Shown: positions 38,331-46,485, counted from the first letter of the stretch. The stretch is DNA of 64,000 nt from JANXQG01 sp963804375 (GCA_963804375.1 CAWDQE010000011.1:1-64000), one strand, 5' to 3'. A program made the numbers and translations. Notes: generated by a model from the letters alone, not told the origin.

Positions 38331-39047
38331 ATGAACACATGCAAGTCCTGGACGGCCGTGTTGATCGCAGTCTTGCTGCTACCGAACGTGGCGGCAAGTG
38401 CTGATGCGGCGAAGGAAGCCTATAAAAAGGGTCAGGCTTGCTACGACAAAGGAGAGTACGATCCGGCTATCAACGCGTTCACCGAGGCAATCCGGCTCGA
38501 CCCGAAATATGCCAAGGCGTATAGCAGTCGGGGTAAGGCCTACGTAAACAAGGGCGACGACGACAAAGCAATTGCCGACTGCGCGGAGGCGATTCGGCTT
38601 GACCCCAAAAACAGCGACGCACATTACGATCTCGGCTCGGCCTACGAAGGCAAAGCCGACTTTGACAGTGCCATCGTCGCATATACCGCGGTCATCCAGC
38701 TCGATCCGAAGAACGCCTGGGCGTTCTATGGTCGTGGCAATGCCTATCGGGGCAAACACGATGTCACGCAAGCACTTGATGACTATACGGATGCGATTCG
38801 ACTAGATTCGAGAAACGGCTGCATGTACTGTGCAAGAGGCCAAATCTATCTAACACAAGGTGAAACAGCCAAAGCGCATGCGGAATTTGATGAGGCGATT
38901 GCCAGACACACGGAGGTCATCCGACTCAATCCGAAACTCTCTTCGGAGTATTACTCTCGTGGACTGGCCTACGCGGGAAAGGGGGACAAAGCCAAGGCGG
39001 ACGAGGATTTCGCCCAGGCCAAGAAGCTCGGGTTCAAAGAGAAGTGA
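38331..39047 (+). CDS. Exported TPR-repeat protein (cassette gene)
   Basis: 238 residues. Signal peptide MNTCKSWTAVLIAVLLLPNVAASA. About five TPR units: AKEAYKKGQACYDKGEYDPAINAFTEAIRLDPKYA and successive GxAYxxKGDxDxAIxxxxEAIRLDPKN copies. Probably a periplasmic scaffold. Not the same as the broken TPR gene at 232-1227, which has a different signal peptide. Confidence 0.8.
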   Translation: MNTCKSWTAVLIAVLLLPNVAASADAAKEAYKKGQACYDKGEYDPAINAFTEAIRLDPKYAKAYSSRGKAYVNKGDDDKAIADCAEAIRLDPKNSDAHYDLGSAYEGKADFDSAIVAYTAVIQLDPKNAWAFYGRGNAYRGKHDVTQALDDYTDAIRLDSRNGCMYCARGQIYLTQGETAKAHAEFDEAIARHTEVIRLNPKLSSEYYSRGLAYAGKGDKAKADEDFAQAKKLGFKEK

Positions 39048-39127
39048 AGCTAATCGCGGCCAGCAGGAGCGTTCCCGCAGTGCCGCTGCGCGGCCAGCTA
39101 CGTTGTCGGGAACGTCCGCCGTTGGCG
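39048..39127 (+). repeat. attC-like site C
   Basis: From GCTAATCGC to GTTGGCG (39121-39127). Arms GCGTTCCCG / CGGGAACGT pair, and GCCGCTGCGCGGC makes the inner hairpin. 80 bp. Confidence 0.55.
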
Positions 39128-39161
39128 GTTGACATACCTACGGTTGTTTGGAACGAACGCG

Positions 39162-40016
39162 ATGACGACTATCTCCCAATATGACGTTGTCCGAGTGGTG
39201 AAGGTGCTCAACGCGGGTGGCTCCTGGACACAAGCGGCCATCGCGCCAACGCGCACGAGGGCGGTGGTGATCGCCGGCAGGCTCTCGGTCCTGGGCTCGA
39301 TAATGCTCGCCTGTGGCTGCAGTGGTGCGGGAACCAGCGACACTGGGGGGACGGGCACACGCGGATCAACCTCCAACATTGAAAAGGGAAACGGCAACAA
39401 ATCCATGGAAATGCGGTTGGTGCACAACATGCAGTTGATGCTGGACGCGATCCAGCACAACTACAAGGACGAGAAGGGAAACATTCTTCCAACGGTAGTC
39501 CGAAGCAATGGACAGCGACTGTACAGCTGGCGGTACAACATGCTGAACCTGCTCGCACCCTCCCTCGAACTGGACGACGCGAGCTACTCGCACAGGTGGG
39601 ACGACGATTACAACACACGTTATTCGTCCCAGCCAACAGAATGGTATTGCTACGGTGGTAACGCCTACACAAACATCCTCGCCATAACCGGGAAGGGAAC
39701 GCTCTTCGATGACGAGCACCCGGGGCCGGTCGACGGCGTGCGGCGGGATACGATAATCCTGATAGAGGCGAGGGATTCCAAAATAAACTGGATGGAGCCC
39801 AAGGATGTTGCTGTTCAGGACTTGAGGCAAGGTATTCTGCGCGGGGTGTCTACTGAGGGCGTGCATGTCGGCTTTCTGGACGGATCGGTTTGGCGCCTGT
39901 CCCCGAACACGCCCGTGGACACGGTAAAGAGGTTGTGCCGGACCGCACGTCCGGACAGCGAATCGAGAGAGCACCTGCTGGCGCGCTATGTCGAAAGGGC
40001 GTGGCCGGCGGAATGA
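39162..40016 (+). CDS. Lipoprotein with DUF1559/pseudopilin-like domain (cassette gene)
   Basis: 284 residues from the ATG at 39162 (an upstream TTG at 39129 is possible). A hydrophobic stretch followed by LACGCSG is a lipobox-like site. The body carries planctomycete DUF1559 traits: 'LYSWRYNMLNLLAP', 'DTIILIEARDSKINWMEPKDV' and 'HVGFLDGSVWRLS'. DUF1559 proteins are type II secretion pseudopilin relatives; the usual N-terminal pilin helix is replaced here by a lipoprotein signal. Role unknown. Confidence 0.65.
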   Translation: MTTISQYDVVRVVKVLNAGGSWTQAAIAPTRTRAVVIAGRLSVLGSIMLACGCSGAGTSDTGGTGTRGSTSNIEKGNGNKSMEMRLVHNMQLMLDAIQHNYKDEKGNILPTVVRSNGQRLYSWRYNMLNLLAPSLELDDASYSHRWDDDYNTRYSSQPTEWYCYGGNAYTNILAITGKGTLFDDEHPGPVDGVRRDTIILIEARDSKINWMEPKDVAVQDLRQGILRGVSTEGVHVGFLDGSVWRLSPNTPVDTVKRLCRTARPDSESREHLLARYVERAWPAE

Positions 40017-40024
40017 TGTCGCTG

Positions 40025-40112
40025 CAAAGTCTTTGATTACGGACAATGGGCTGGAACAGATCAAGGGCCTGGGGCGTGCGAAATACGGTAGAATCGTAGA
40101 AGTACAATCGAC
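40025..40112 (+). pseudogene. LRR gene remnant and promoter-like sequence
   Basis: 'ITDNGLEQIKG' coding matches the start of the LRR block in the gene at 42912 (ITDNGLEQIKS), but no gene surrounds it. It runs into GGTAGAAT (40087-40094), an extended -10-like sequence found near several of the attC-like sites. It looks like a deletion scar between two cassettes. Confidence 0.45.
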
Positions 40113-40179
40113 GGCCAACCCGGCGTACCCGCTGCGCCGCTTCGCGGACGCTGTGCGTCGGGCACGCCTGCCGTTGGTC
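40113..40179 (+). repeat. attC-like site D
   Basis: GGCCAAC (40113-40119) to GTTGGTC (40173-40179), 67 bp. Arms GGCGTACCCG and CGGGCACGCC pair with one mismatch; the inner part is CTGCGCCGCTTCGCGGACG. The most regular attC-like structure in the array together with site E. Confidence 0.6.
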
Positions 40180-40206
40180 CAAACGAACAATTGGGGAGAA
40201 CCCCAC

Positions 40207-41568
40207 ATGAACCGAATTGCACTCCCGTTGCTGATGCTGGGCTTGTCGCTGGCTCCTGTTCTCTGCCGCGCGGCAGAACCGAACGGCGACCAAGCGAAGG
40301 CGATTGCCGAGATCGAGAAGCTGGGCGGCGACATCAAATTCGATGCGGAAGGTGCGGGCGAGGCCGCTATCGAAGTGAGTTGGCAAAGCGCCACGGACAA
40401 GGGGCTAGAGCAGCTCGAATCGTTGCCGAGGCTTCAGGTTTTATGGTTGGGTGACAGTCGCGTGACGAATGCGGGATTGGAATACCTCCGGGGACTGGTC
40501 AACCTCAAGAAGCTGGGCTTGTGGCGTACGAAGGTAACCGCCGCCGGGTTGAAACATCTCAAGGGATTGACACAACTGGAGTTGTTGGACCTGTCCGGCA
40601 CCGGCGTTACCGACGCTGGGCTGGAGCACGTAAGGGGCCTGACCAAGCTCCAGTCGCTCGACCTGTCGGAAACGAAAGTGACCGACGCGGGGCTGAAACA
40701 CATAAAGGGATTAACCAACCTTGCCGAGCTGAAGCTGGTCTTGACCAACGTCACGGATGCAGGCTTGGCAGATCTGGAACCGCTAACCCGCCTGCAAGTG
40801 CTCGACCTTCCGCCTGGTATTACCGACGTTGGGGCGGCACATCTCCGCGGGCTGATCCAGCTTCGGGAGTTGCGATTCGATGGGGACAGCGAGCTGACGG
40901 ATTCCGGTTTGGCATTCCTCAAGGGCCTGACGCAACTCCGCTGCTTGTGGCTTGGTGGCAAGATTACGGACGCTGGACTGGTGCATCTGGAGGGTCTGGC
41001 GCGGCTTCAGGAGTTGGCAGTCTTGGCAATCTGGCCGCGCGGCGAAGTGACTGATGCCGGTCTGGCACACATCAAGGGTTTGGTCGAACTTCGACGCCTG
41101 GACATCGGCTACAGCAAGATTACGGACGCCGGACTGACGCATCTCAGAGGGCTGGCTGGACTTCAAGAATTGGACCTCTGTGGCTGCAACATAACCGACG
41201 CCGGGCTGGCACACCTCAAGAGTTGGCCGCAACTCCGGAGGCTCGTTTTGCAGCTTACTCAGGTTACCGACGCCGGGCTAGAGCACCTCAAGGGACTGCG
41301 CCAGCTCCAACAACTCGACCTGCAGCGGACGGCGGTTGGTGACCGCGGGTTGGTTCATCTCAAGCGGCTGGCACGACTGTACAGCCTGAATTTGCAGAAT
41401 ACCAACGTGACCGACGCCGGGTTGGAGAACCTCAAGGACCTGACCGCCCTGTTGACCCTTAACGTATCCAAGACGCAGGTCACCGAGGCCGGAGCGAAGA
41501 AGTTGCGAGAAACGCTTCCGCGATGCACGATTATATATGGTCTGAACTTTCCGCTCAGGATGCCCTGA
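40207..41568 (+). CDS. Exported LRR protein (family copy 4; cassette gene)
   Basis: 453 residues. Signal peptide MNRIALPLLMLGLSLAPVLC then AAEP, no membrane anchor, so this copy is secreted or periplasmic. About 14 LRRs of the ~24-residue TDAGL type, e.g. VTDAGLEHVRGLTKLQSLDLS and ITDAGLVHLEGLARLQELAVL. Tail KKLRETLPRCTIIYG resembles the family C-terminus. Eleven bases after its stop an orphan copy of the family tail (QQALPNCKIEW) can be read. Confidence 0.85.
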   Translation: MNRIALPLLMLGLSLAPVLCRAAEPNGDQAKAIAEIEKLGGDIKFDAEGAGEAAIEVSWQSATDKGLEQLESLPRLQVLWLGDSRVTNAGLEYLRGLVNLKKLGLWRTKVTAAGLKHLKGLTQLELLDLSGTGVTDAGLEHVRGLTKLQSLDLSETKVTDAGLKHIKGLTNLAELKLVLTNVTDAGLADLEPLTRLQVLDLPPGITDVGAAHLRGLIQLRELRFDGDSELTDSGLAFLKGLTQLRCLWLGGKITDAGLVHLEGLARLQELAVLAIWPRGEVTDAGLAHIKGLVELRRLDIGYSKITDAGLTHLRGLAGLQELDLCGCNITDAGLAHLKSWPQLRRLVLQLTQVTDAGLEHLKGLRQLQQLDLQRTAVGDRGLVHLKRLARLYSLNLQNTNVTDAGLENLKDLTALLTLNVSKTQVTEAGAKKLRETLPRCTIIYGLNFPLRMP

Positions 41569-41578
41569 GGACCCGCCG

Positions 41579-41612
41579 TGCAGCAGGCATTGCCGAACTG
41601 CAAGATCGAATG
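41579..41612 (+). pseudogene. Orphan LRR C-terminal coding scrap
   Basis: CAGCAGGCATTGCCGAACTG starting at 41581 encodes QQALPNCKIEW, the conserved end of the LRR family, but lies just after a complete LRR gene. It matches the tail of the 37659 gene (QQALPNCKI). Evidence for recombination between LRR cassettes. Confidence 0.5.
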
Positions 41613-41617
41613 GACAT

Positions 41618-41691
41618 CGCCAACAAAGGGCGAGCGGCAAAGTCCGGCTGCGCCGGATCAAGTTCGTTGACCGCTGTCCTTGCCGTTGGCC
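41618..41691 (+). repeat. attC-like site E
   Basis: CGCCAAC (41618-41624) to GTTGGCC (41685-41691), 74 bp, with the hairpin TCCGGCTGCGCCGGA (41643-41657) at the tip and AGCGG/CCGCT pairing in the arms. The next gene starts 18 nt on. Confidence 0.6.
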
Positions 41692-41709
41692 GAGCAGAAG
41701 AGGTGCATT

Positions 41710-42690
41710 ATGAACCGATTACTGTGGTTGGTGTGCGTGAGCTTGGCAGTGCCGTCTCTGCTTTCGGCGCAGGAAGCAAAGAAGCCCAGCGACACGAAGC
41801 AGATCACGAACTCCATCGGCATGAAGTTATCCCTCATCCCTTCGGGCGAATTTCAGATGGGCAGCGGTGAGTCGACGGAGGCTACGACTGCGTTCTTTCG
41901 AAAGAACTACGGGGAAAACCTTCTGAAAGCGTTCAACGACGAACATCCGCAGCATCGGGTGCGAATCACGCGTCCGTTCTATCTTGGCAGCTACCACGTC
42001 ACGCGGGGCGAGTTCCGGCAGTTCGTCACCGGCGCGGAATACAAGACCGGCGCGGAAAAGGGGAATGTGAAGGGGGCTTTCGGCTGGGACTCCGAGAAGA
42101 AGGACTTTGTCTTCGACGCGAAGTATTCCTGGCGGAATGTGGGTTTCGAGCAGACAGACGACCACCCGGTGTTGAACGTAAGTTGGGACGACGCGGTGGC
42201 CTTCTGCAAGTGGCTCAGCCTCAAGGAGGGGAAGACCTACCGACTGCCAACGGAGGCCGAGTGGGAATACGCCTGCCGGGCAGGCACGACAACGCGGTAC
42301 TATTGCGGCGACGACCCGGAGACGCTGGCCAAGGTCGGAAACGTCGCCGACGCCACGTACAAGGCGAAGTTCCCGGAAGCAGGATTTCCAATCAAAGCGA
42401 GCGACGGCTATGTGTTCACAGCTCCCGTCGGTTCATTCCAGCCCAACGCCTTCGCGCTTTACGACATGCACGGAAATGCTTGGGAGTGGTGCTGGGACTG
42501 GTACGGCAGGGCATACTATGCCAAGTCCTCCGCAAACGACCCAACCGGCCCCGAAGTTGGAAATAGTCGCGTCCTTCGTGGCGGTTCCTGGGATTGCGGG
42601 CCGTTCAACGCGCGTTCCGCCAGACGCCTCAGGAGCGGGTCGGACGACAGGAACAACTTCACAGGGTTCCGTATTGCCAGGACTCTCTAA
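41710..42690 (+). CDS. Exported SUMF1/FGE-type formylglycine-generating-like protein (cassette gene)
   Basis: 326 residues. Signal peptide MNRLLWLVCVSLAVPSLLSA. FGE-sulfatase domain: IGMKLSLIPSGEFQMGS, HRVRITRPFYLGSYHVTRGEFRQFV, HPVLNVSWDDAVAFCKWLS, YRLPTEAEWEYACRAGT, NAWEWCWDWYG and RVLRGGSWDCGPFNARSA. Most members of this fold do not modify sulfatases and act as binding or redox modules. The paired Cys residues of true FGE are not evident, so a non-canonical role is likelier. Confidence 0.85.
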   Translation: MNRLLWLVCVSLAVPSLLSAQEAKKPSDTKQITNSIGMKLSLIPSGEFQMGSGESTEATTAFFRKNYGENLLKAFNDEHPQHRVRITRPFYLGSYHVTRGEFRQFVTGAEYKTGAEKGNVKGAFGWDSEKKDFVFDAKYSWRNVGFEQTDDHPVLNVSWDDAVAFCKWLSLKEGKTYRLPTEAEWEYACRAGTTTRYYCGDDPETLAKVGNVADATYKAKFPEAGFPIKASDGYVFTAPVGSFQPNAFALYDMHGNAWEWCWDWYGRAYYAKSSANDPTGPEVGNSRVLRGGSWDCGPFNARSARRLRSGSDDRNNFTGFRIARTL

Positions 42691-42755
42691 TGGGAGGGAA
42701 TGGTAGGGCATCCGGCGTGTGCGAAATATGGTGGAATCGTAAGACTACACCCGAC

Positions 42756-42894
42756 GGCCAATAAGGCGTACCCGCTGCGCCGCTTCGCGGACGCCTTGCC
42801 GATGGTTCCGGTCTCCGAACCCTGATAGAATGAACGATAGTTCGGGCCTGGCTGGCGTCGGAGAAAACGGCGTCGGCCAGCCATCCCGTTGGCG
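42756..42894 (+). repeat. attC-like site F
   Basis: GGCCAAT (42756) to GTTGGCG (42888-42894), 139 bp. The first part (AAGGCGTACCCGCTGCGCCGCTTCGCGGACG) is almost identical to site D. A further inverted pair GGCTGGC/GCCAGCC and TAGAAT (42826-42831) lie inside. May be a composite of two sites. Confidence 0.5.
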
Positions 42895-42911
42895 GCAACG
42901 ATCAAACTGCC

Positions 42912-43800
42912 ATGAGCGTAGCAGAACCCCAACCCGCTGTGCCGAAACCCAGCCGGCGCTGGTATCGCCCCCCTGCTGGTCGTGGAATGCCTGCTCTGGC
43001 TGTCCGAACGCTTCGGCTGGCTGCCCTGGCAGAAGGGCTACGCTGTGCTTACCGCCGTGGCGGCCGTCGGCGCGACGATGGTTGTGATGTTCGTCTGGTG
43101 CGCCGCTGCCCTGTGCTTTCGGTGGTGGTTCCAATTCCACATTCGCGCGCTCCTCGTTCTGGTCGTCGTCGTGGCGGTGCCGTGTAGTTGGGTGGCGGTG
43201 GAGGTGAAGAAGGCTCGGCGGCAGAGTGAAGTGGTCGCTTGGATAAAGAGTCTCGACAGTTCGGCGGTGCTGTATGATTGGGAGTTCGACGCGAAGGGCA
43301 AGTCTCTGCCGAACGCACGACCGCCAGCACCAGAGTGGCTGTGGAATCTACTGGGAGTCGATTTCTTCTCCGACGTACTTCAGGCATGGCTCAACGACAC
43401 GGACATAACTGATAATGGGCTGGAGCAGATCAAGAGCTTCACGCATCTTCAACTTCTGTCGCTTCAGAGAACGCCGATTACAGATGCTGGATTGAAACAC
43501 ATCAAGGGTTTGATGCGACTTCAATCGCTCTATCTTGACAATACGAGGGTGACGGACGCAGGGCTGGAAAACGTACAAGACTTGACACAACTGCAAGACT
43601 TGCAACTCGAATTCACACTCATCACAGGCTCAGGGCTGGACCATCTCAGGGGCTTGTCGCAACTCCGTCTACTAGATATCAGATATACGAACGTCAGCCA
43701 CGCTGACGCGAGAAAACTTCAACGTGCATTGCCGAATTGCAGGATCGCTGAGAAACCAATGCGTCAGTTATACGAACTATACAAACGTCAGCCACGCTGA
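42912..43800 (+). CDS. Membrane-anchored LRR protein (family copy 5; cassette gene; frame break at 42969)
   Basis: ATG at 42912 (MSVAEPQPAVPKPSRRWYRP) must shift frame in the run of six C at ~42968-42973 to join LLVVECLLWLSERFGW. With the shift it aligns throughout with copy 1 (LSER-x-x-W, then ...FRWWFQFHIRALLVLVVVVAVPCSW). About five LRRs (ITDNGLEQIK, ITDAGLKHIKGL, VTDAGLENVQDL...). The C-terminus is altered by a 94-bp tandem duplication (43690-43841): the original end ALPNCRIEK is now out of the gene and the frame ends ...YKRQPR at 43800. Confidence 0.75.
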
Positions 43801-43841
43801 CGAGAGAAAACTTCAACGTGCATTGCCGAATTGCAGGATCG
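43690..43841 (+). repeat. Tandem duplication of an LRR gene 3' end
   Basis: 58 bp at 43690-43747 recur at 43784-43841 with one mismatch, period 94 bp. The second copy preserves the probable ancestral end TNVSHADERKLQRALPNCRIEK followed by a stop. Confidence 0.75.
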
Positions 43842-43850
43842 AGAAATAGC

Positions 43851-43981
43851 CGCCAACAAGACACGGTCGCAGGGGCGAGTCGCCGCCTGGCACTGCGGGC
43901 CGTGGAAATATGGTAAACTGATTGATGATTCAACCTGTATGACGATGGCACGAGCGGCGACGACCGTGCCCGCCGTTGGCC
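43851..43981 (+). repeat. attC-like site G
   Basis: CGCCAAC (43851-43857) to GTTGGCC (43975-43981), 131 bp, close to the length of Vibrio-type repeats. CACGGTCG (43862-43869) pairs perfectly with CGACCGTG (43961-43968). A -10-like TATGGTAAACT lies in the loop (43909-43919). Confidence 0.6.
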
Positions 43982-44006
43982 AACCTAGTAAGAAACTCAG
44001 GCCATA

Positions 44007-44279
44007 ATGAAGTATAAAGCTGTTTTTCGTTTTGACCTACGCATTGACATTGAGGCAGAGTCAGAGGAAGAGGCATTTGACAAGGCGGTTGATACCCTCC
44101 ACAACATGACAGAGGACGATTTAATCCGCGCATGTACCAATAACCGCAAAATCAAATTGTCCGAGTGTTTTGACGACCCCAAGATTTATGAATTTCAAAG
44201 TGGGAAAGGCATTAGGACGACCAAAAAGCCTAGCTGGTCCGAATACCTCAAAAGGCTCAAGAGGCATTGGAAGCGTTGA
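44007..44279 (+). CDS. Small hypothetical protein (cassette gene)
   Basis: 90 residues, starting 25 nt after GTTGGCC. MKYKAVFRFDLRIDIEAESEEEAFDKAVDTL has an alternating beta strand and acidic helix pattern, followed by a basic C-terminus (YLKRLKRHWKR). Codon use and AT content look unlike the LRR neighbours, as is common for integron cassettes. No family recognised. Confidence 0.65.
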   Translation: MKYKAVFRFDLRIDIEAESEEEAFDKAVDTLHNMTEDDLIRACTNNRKIKLSECFDDPKIYEFQSGKGIRTTKKPSWSEYLKRLKRHWKR

Positions 44280-44340
44280 AACACTCGGGTCGCACCTGAC
44301 TTGTTCTCCCGTGGTTTCCGTGTAGGCTATTTGCGATAAC

Positions 44341-44477
44341 AGCCAACACGCCAGGGCCGCAAAGTCGCTGCGCGACCGCCGCTTGGTGGTGCGGGCCGTG
44401 GGAGGATGGTAGAATAGACAGAAGGGCGAAACTGAGAAAGTTGGAGGCTGCGGCGGCTGCCGTGGCCCCCGTTGGCC
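44341..44477 (+). repeat. attC-like site H
   Basis: AGCCAAC (44341-44347) to GTTGGCC (44471-44477), 137 bp; first arm carries AAAGTCGCTGCGCGACC, and GGATGGTAGAAT (44404-44415) is an extended -10-like element in the loop. GGGCC/GGCCC pairing brings the ends together. Confidence 0.55.
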
Positions 44478-44487
44478 AAACCGAATA

Positions 44488-45084
44488 ATGGAACCATCGA
44501 CACGCACACCAGAAGGCGATCCTAACCGCTGTCCCGTCTGCGGTAAGTCGCTACAAATCGAGCCTTCGCGTCCGCCTGGCGATGCTCCATGTCCGCACTG
44601 CGGAACATTGCTTTGGTTCGAGGCAGGCATCCACACGGCCATCGATCCGAAACGAAAGCCCCTTGATCCTTTCTTTCTGATCGCCGAAGACTGCTGCAAG
44701 CACGGGGAGTACGAGACAGCGGCCGGAATGCTTGCCTTCTGCATTCAACGGGATCCCGGCAACGCGATGTACGCCCAGAACTTCATGGATGCGAATCGAA
44801 GGAACGCTGCCAATGAGCACAATGCCCGATATACCACACGCATCAAGAGCAAGGAGGCGGAGCTTCGAAGGCTCGTCGACGAGGCCATAGCAAGTCGTGA
44901 CTCGCTGGCGGTCATCACGAATTGTATCCCTATTTTATGGGCTTATCCGTTTGACGTGTCGACGTTGAAGAAGCTTATTTGGGCTTACAAGCACATTGCA
45001 AGTGAGGGAAAAGGGCAGCCGTATTCAAGATTCGCTGACTGCGCGCGCTTCTACGAAGAATGCGCAGCCAAAATTGAACCGTAG
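44488..45084 (+). CDS. Zinc-ribbon protein of unknown function (cassette gene)
   Basis: 198 residues. CPVCGK (residues 15-20) and CPHCG (35-39) form an N-terminal zinc ribbon. The rest is helical (DPFFLIAEDCCKHGEYETAAGMLAFCIQRDPGN), resembling a single degenerate TPR. Starts 10 nt after GTTGGCC. Likely cytoplasmic; role unknown. Confidence 0.7.
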   Translation: MEPSTRTPEGDPNRCPVCGKSLQIEPSRPPGDAPCPHCGTLLWFEAGIHTAIDPKRKPLDPFFLIAEDCCKHGEYETAAGMLAFCIQRDPGNAMYAQNFMDANRRNAANEHNARYTTRIKSKEAELRRLVDEAIASRDSLAVITNCIPILWAYPFDVSTLKKLIWAYKHIASEGKGQPYSRFADCARFYEECAAKIEP

Positions 45085-45085
45085 C

Positions 45086-45224
45086 GGCTAACACCGCCCA
45101 CCCGCTGAGCCGCTGCGCGGACGCCTTGACCGTGGTGCTGGCTGCCGTGACGTAGTAGAATTGAGGGTGGCTCGACGCTTGTCGCTCCGGTCGGGGCGGC
45201 GTCGGGCAGGCTACCCCGTTGGAA
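45086..45224 (+). repeat. attC-like site I
   Basis: GGCTAAC (45086-45092) to GTTGGAA (45218-45224), 139 bp. It contains GCCGCTGCGCGGACG as in other sites and TAGAAT (45156-45161). The second half resembles 29000-29055 upstream of LRR copy 2. Confidence 0.55.
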
Positions 45225-45247
45225 GATCAGATGCCGCGAGGCACGCC

Positions 45248-45892
45248 ATGATTGATGAACGGATGCTCGCCATATGGTACAACGCCGAAGTGGCGACCCT
45301 TCCATTTATCGAGAAGGTAAGCAACGCTGTCGCCTATTTTTGCGTCTACAGGATCGGCTCTGCGATCACAGGGTCCACCCCTGGCGTAGCGATGTCCTGG
45401 CTTGGGTCTGATGGCACTTGCTGGCGTTTTGCCCATGTTGTGGATAATGAGCCGTTGTTGTCTTTTCCTGGCAACGGAAACGACATATTCCGAGAGTACG
45501 TCAGAGCCGAGAAGGCGGCCGGACGTCTTCACGACCCTGACGCCGAGATCCCGCCACATATCGTGGAGCTTCTCCGCACTAGCCACAACCAGTATGTGAC
45601 AACCGGATCGCCAATGCTCGACTTTGAGGAAGTCATTTCTCGCGATGAGACGGAGAGCATTCTGCGATCACTCGGGCAGTTGCACCTCGACGCGATGGAC
45701 CCCGATCCCGAACGCCGGTGCGTTGATGGTCTTGAGTACCGGATACTTATCCGAACTACGGAGGGCAGGACTTACGACCTATACTGGTCAGAGAATCTAG
45801 GCGATGATGACCGCGAACAGTTAGGGACACTAGGCCACATGTTGTTCAGAAAAGCGTGGGAGCGTAGCAAACCTTCGTCCAACAAGGCGTAG
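45248..45892 (+). CDS. Hypothetical protein (cassette gene)
   Basis: 214 residues from ATG 45248, 24 nt after GTTGG. Mixed alpha/beta composition (MLAIWYNAEVATLPFIEKV, DGLEYRILIRTTEGRTYDLYW). No signal peptide or known domain. Its stop lies inside the next attC-like arm (CCAACAAGGCGTAG), as is common in cassettes. Confidence 0.7.
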   Translation: MIDERMLAIWYNAEVATLPFIEKVSNAVAYFCVYRIGSAITGSTPGVAMSWLGSDGTCWRFAHVVDNEPLLSFPGNGNDIFREYVRAEKAAGRLHDPDAEIPPHIVELLRTSHNQYVTTGSPMLDFEEVISRDETESILRSLGQLHLDAMDPDPERRCVDGLEYRILIRTTEGRTYDLYWSENLGDDDREQLGTLGHMLFRKAWERSKPSSNKA

Positions 45893-45935
45893 CTCGCAGA
45901 GTCCGCTGCGCGTGGCGAGCACGCCTTCCGCCTCG
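45876..45935 (+). repeat. attC-like site J, last of array (closing core absent)
   Basis: GTCCAAC (45876-45882) and paired arms GGCGTAGCTCGC/GCGAGCACGCC around CCGCTGCGC. No GTTGG follows, so the far half is lost or diverged. Confidence 0.4.
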
Positions 45936-46046
45936 CCTGTGTGGCCCCACCGCAGCGACAACCGACCACGCCCTGAAGATCACGTCGCGGTCGCCGTGCT
46001 TCTGTTCGTCCTCGTGGCAGCGCTCGGGACGAAGCGGCCGAAGTCC

Positions 46047-46238
46047 CTCCCATTCTGTGGCACGACGGGCAGCTTGATCGAGCACGACGGGGCATCGGTG
46101 CGGATACGGCTGGCACCGTCGCAGGGCTGCGAGAAGAACCGCGAAGCCAGCGGCCTTCGACCCCCAAGACGCCCCAGCCATCCCGTTCCCTTCGCACTCG
46201 TCCCCGGCGCACGCGGCACGAAGGGCAGCTTGATCGAA
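46047..46238. repeat. Dispersed repeat family, copies 1 and 2
   Basis: GGCACGA(A/C)GGGCAGCTTGATCGA occurs at ~46059-46081 and within 46171-46238, and again at 55058-55128. The 46171 and 55058 copies share ~68 bp starting CGCCCCAGCCATCC. No gene is supported between 45936 and 46485. Confidence 0.6.
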
Positions 46239-46485
46239 CGGCGGGCGGCGGTGGAAAACGCTTTTGACTATCCATCTTGGATAGTGGGCTTGGTCGCTAA
46301 TCCGTGTTCCACGATGTCGGACGAGTCGAGATTCACCAGTCGACTGGTGGATTGGGCTCGGCACGGCGAAAACGGCGGTCATAGAGAAAAGCGCTGAGGG
46401 CTAAATAAAAGCCCGACTGTCTGCCGCCCTTGGGCGGCGGGCATCAGGCGTACTCGTTTATCGCCGCACAGCCCTGTCTGTAGCC

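Larger units (their letters stand above)
37635..45935 (+). mobile_element. Integron-like gene cassette array without integrase (CALIN-like)
   Basis: Nine consecutive plus-strand genes, most starting 10-45 nt after a conserved C-C-GTTGG boundary, are separated by 65-140 nt imperfect hairpins that open with (G/C)GCCAAC-type and close with GTTGGCC-type sequence. Boundary copies: 37635, 39121, 40173, 41685, 42888, 43975, 44471 and 45218. This is the layout of attC sites in integron cassettes. The cores deviate from the textbook RYYYAAC/GTTRRRY at one position, but the change is mirrored in both arms. No intI-type integrase is present. Confidence 0.6.

Noticed and set aside
45912..46397. Plus-strand frame of 161 residues containing two 'GT(K/T)GSLIE' segments.
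   Set aside because: The repeated peptide is the translation of the dispersed DNA repeat that also occurs at 55058, so coding is unlikely.
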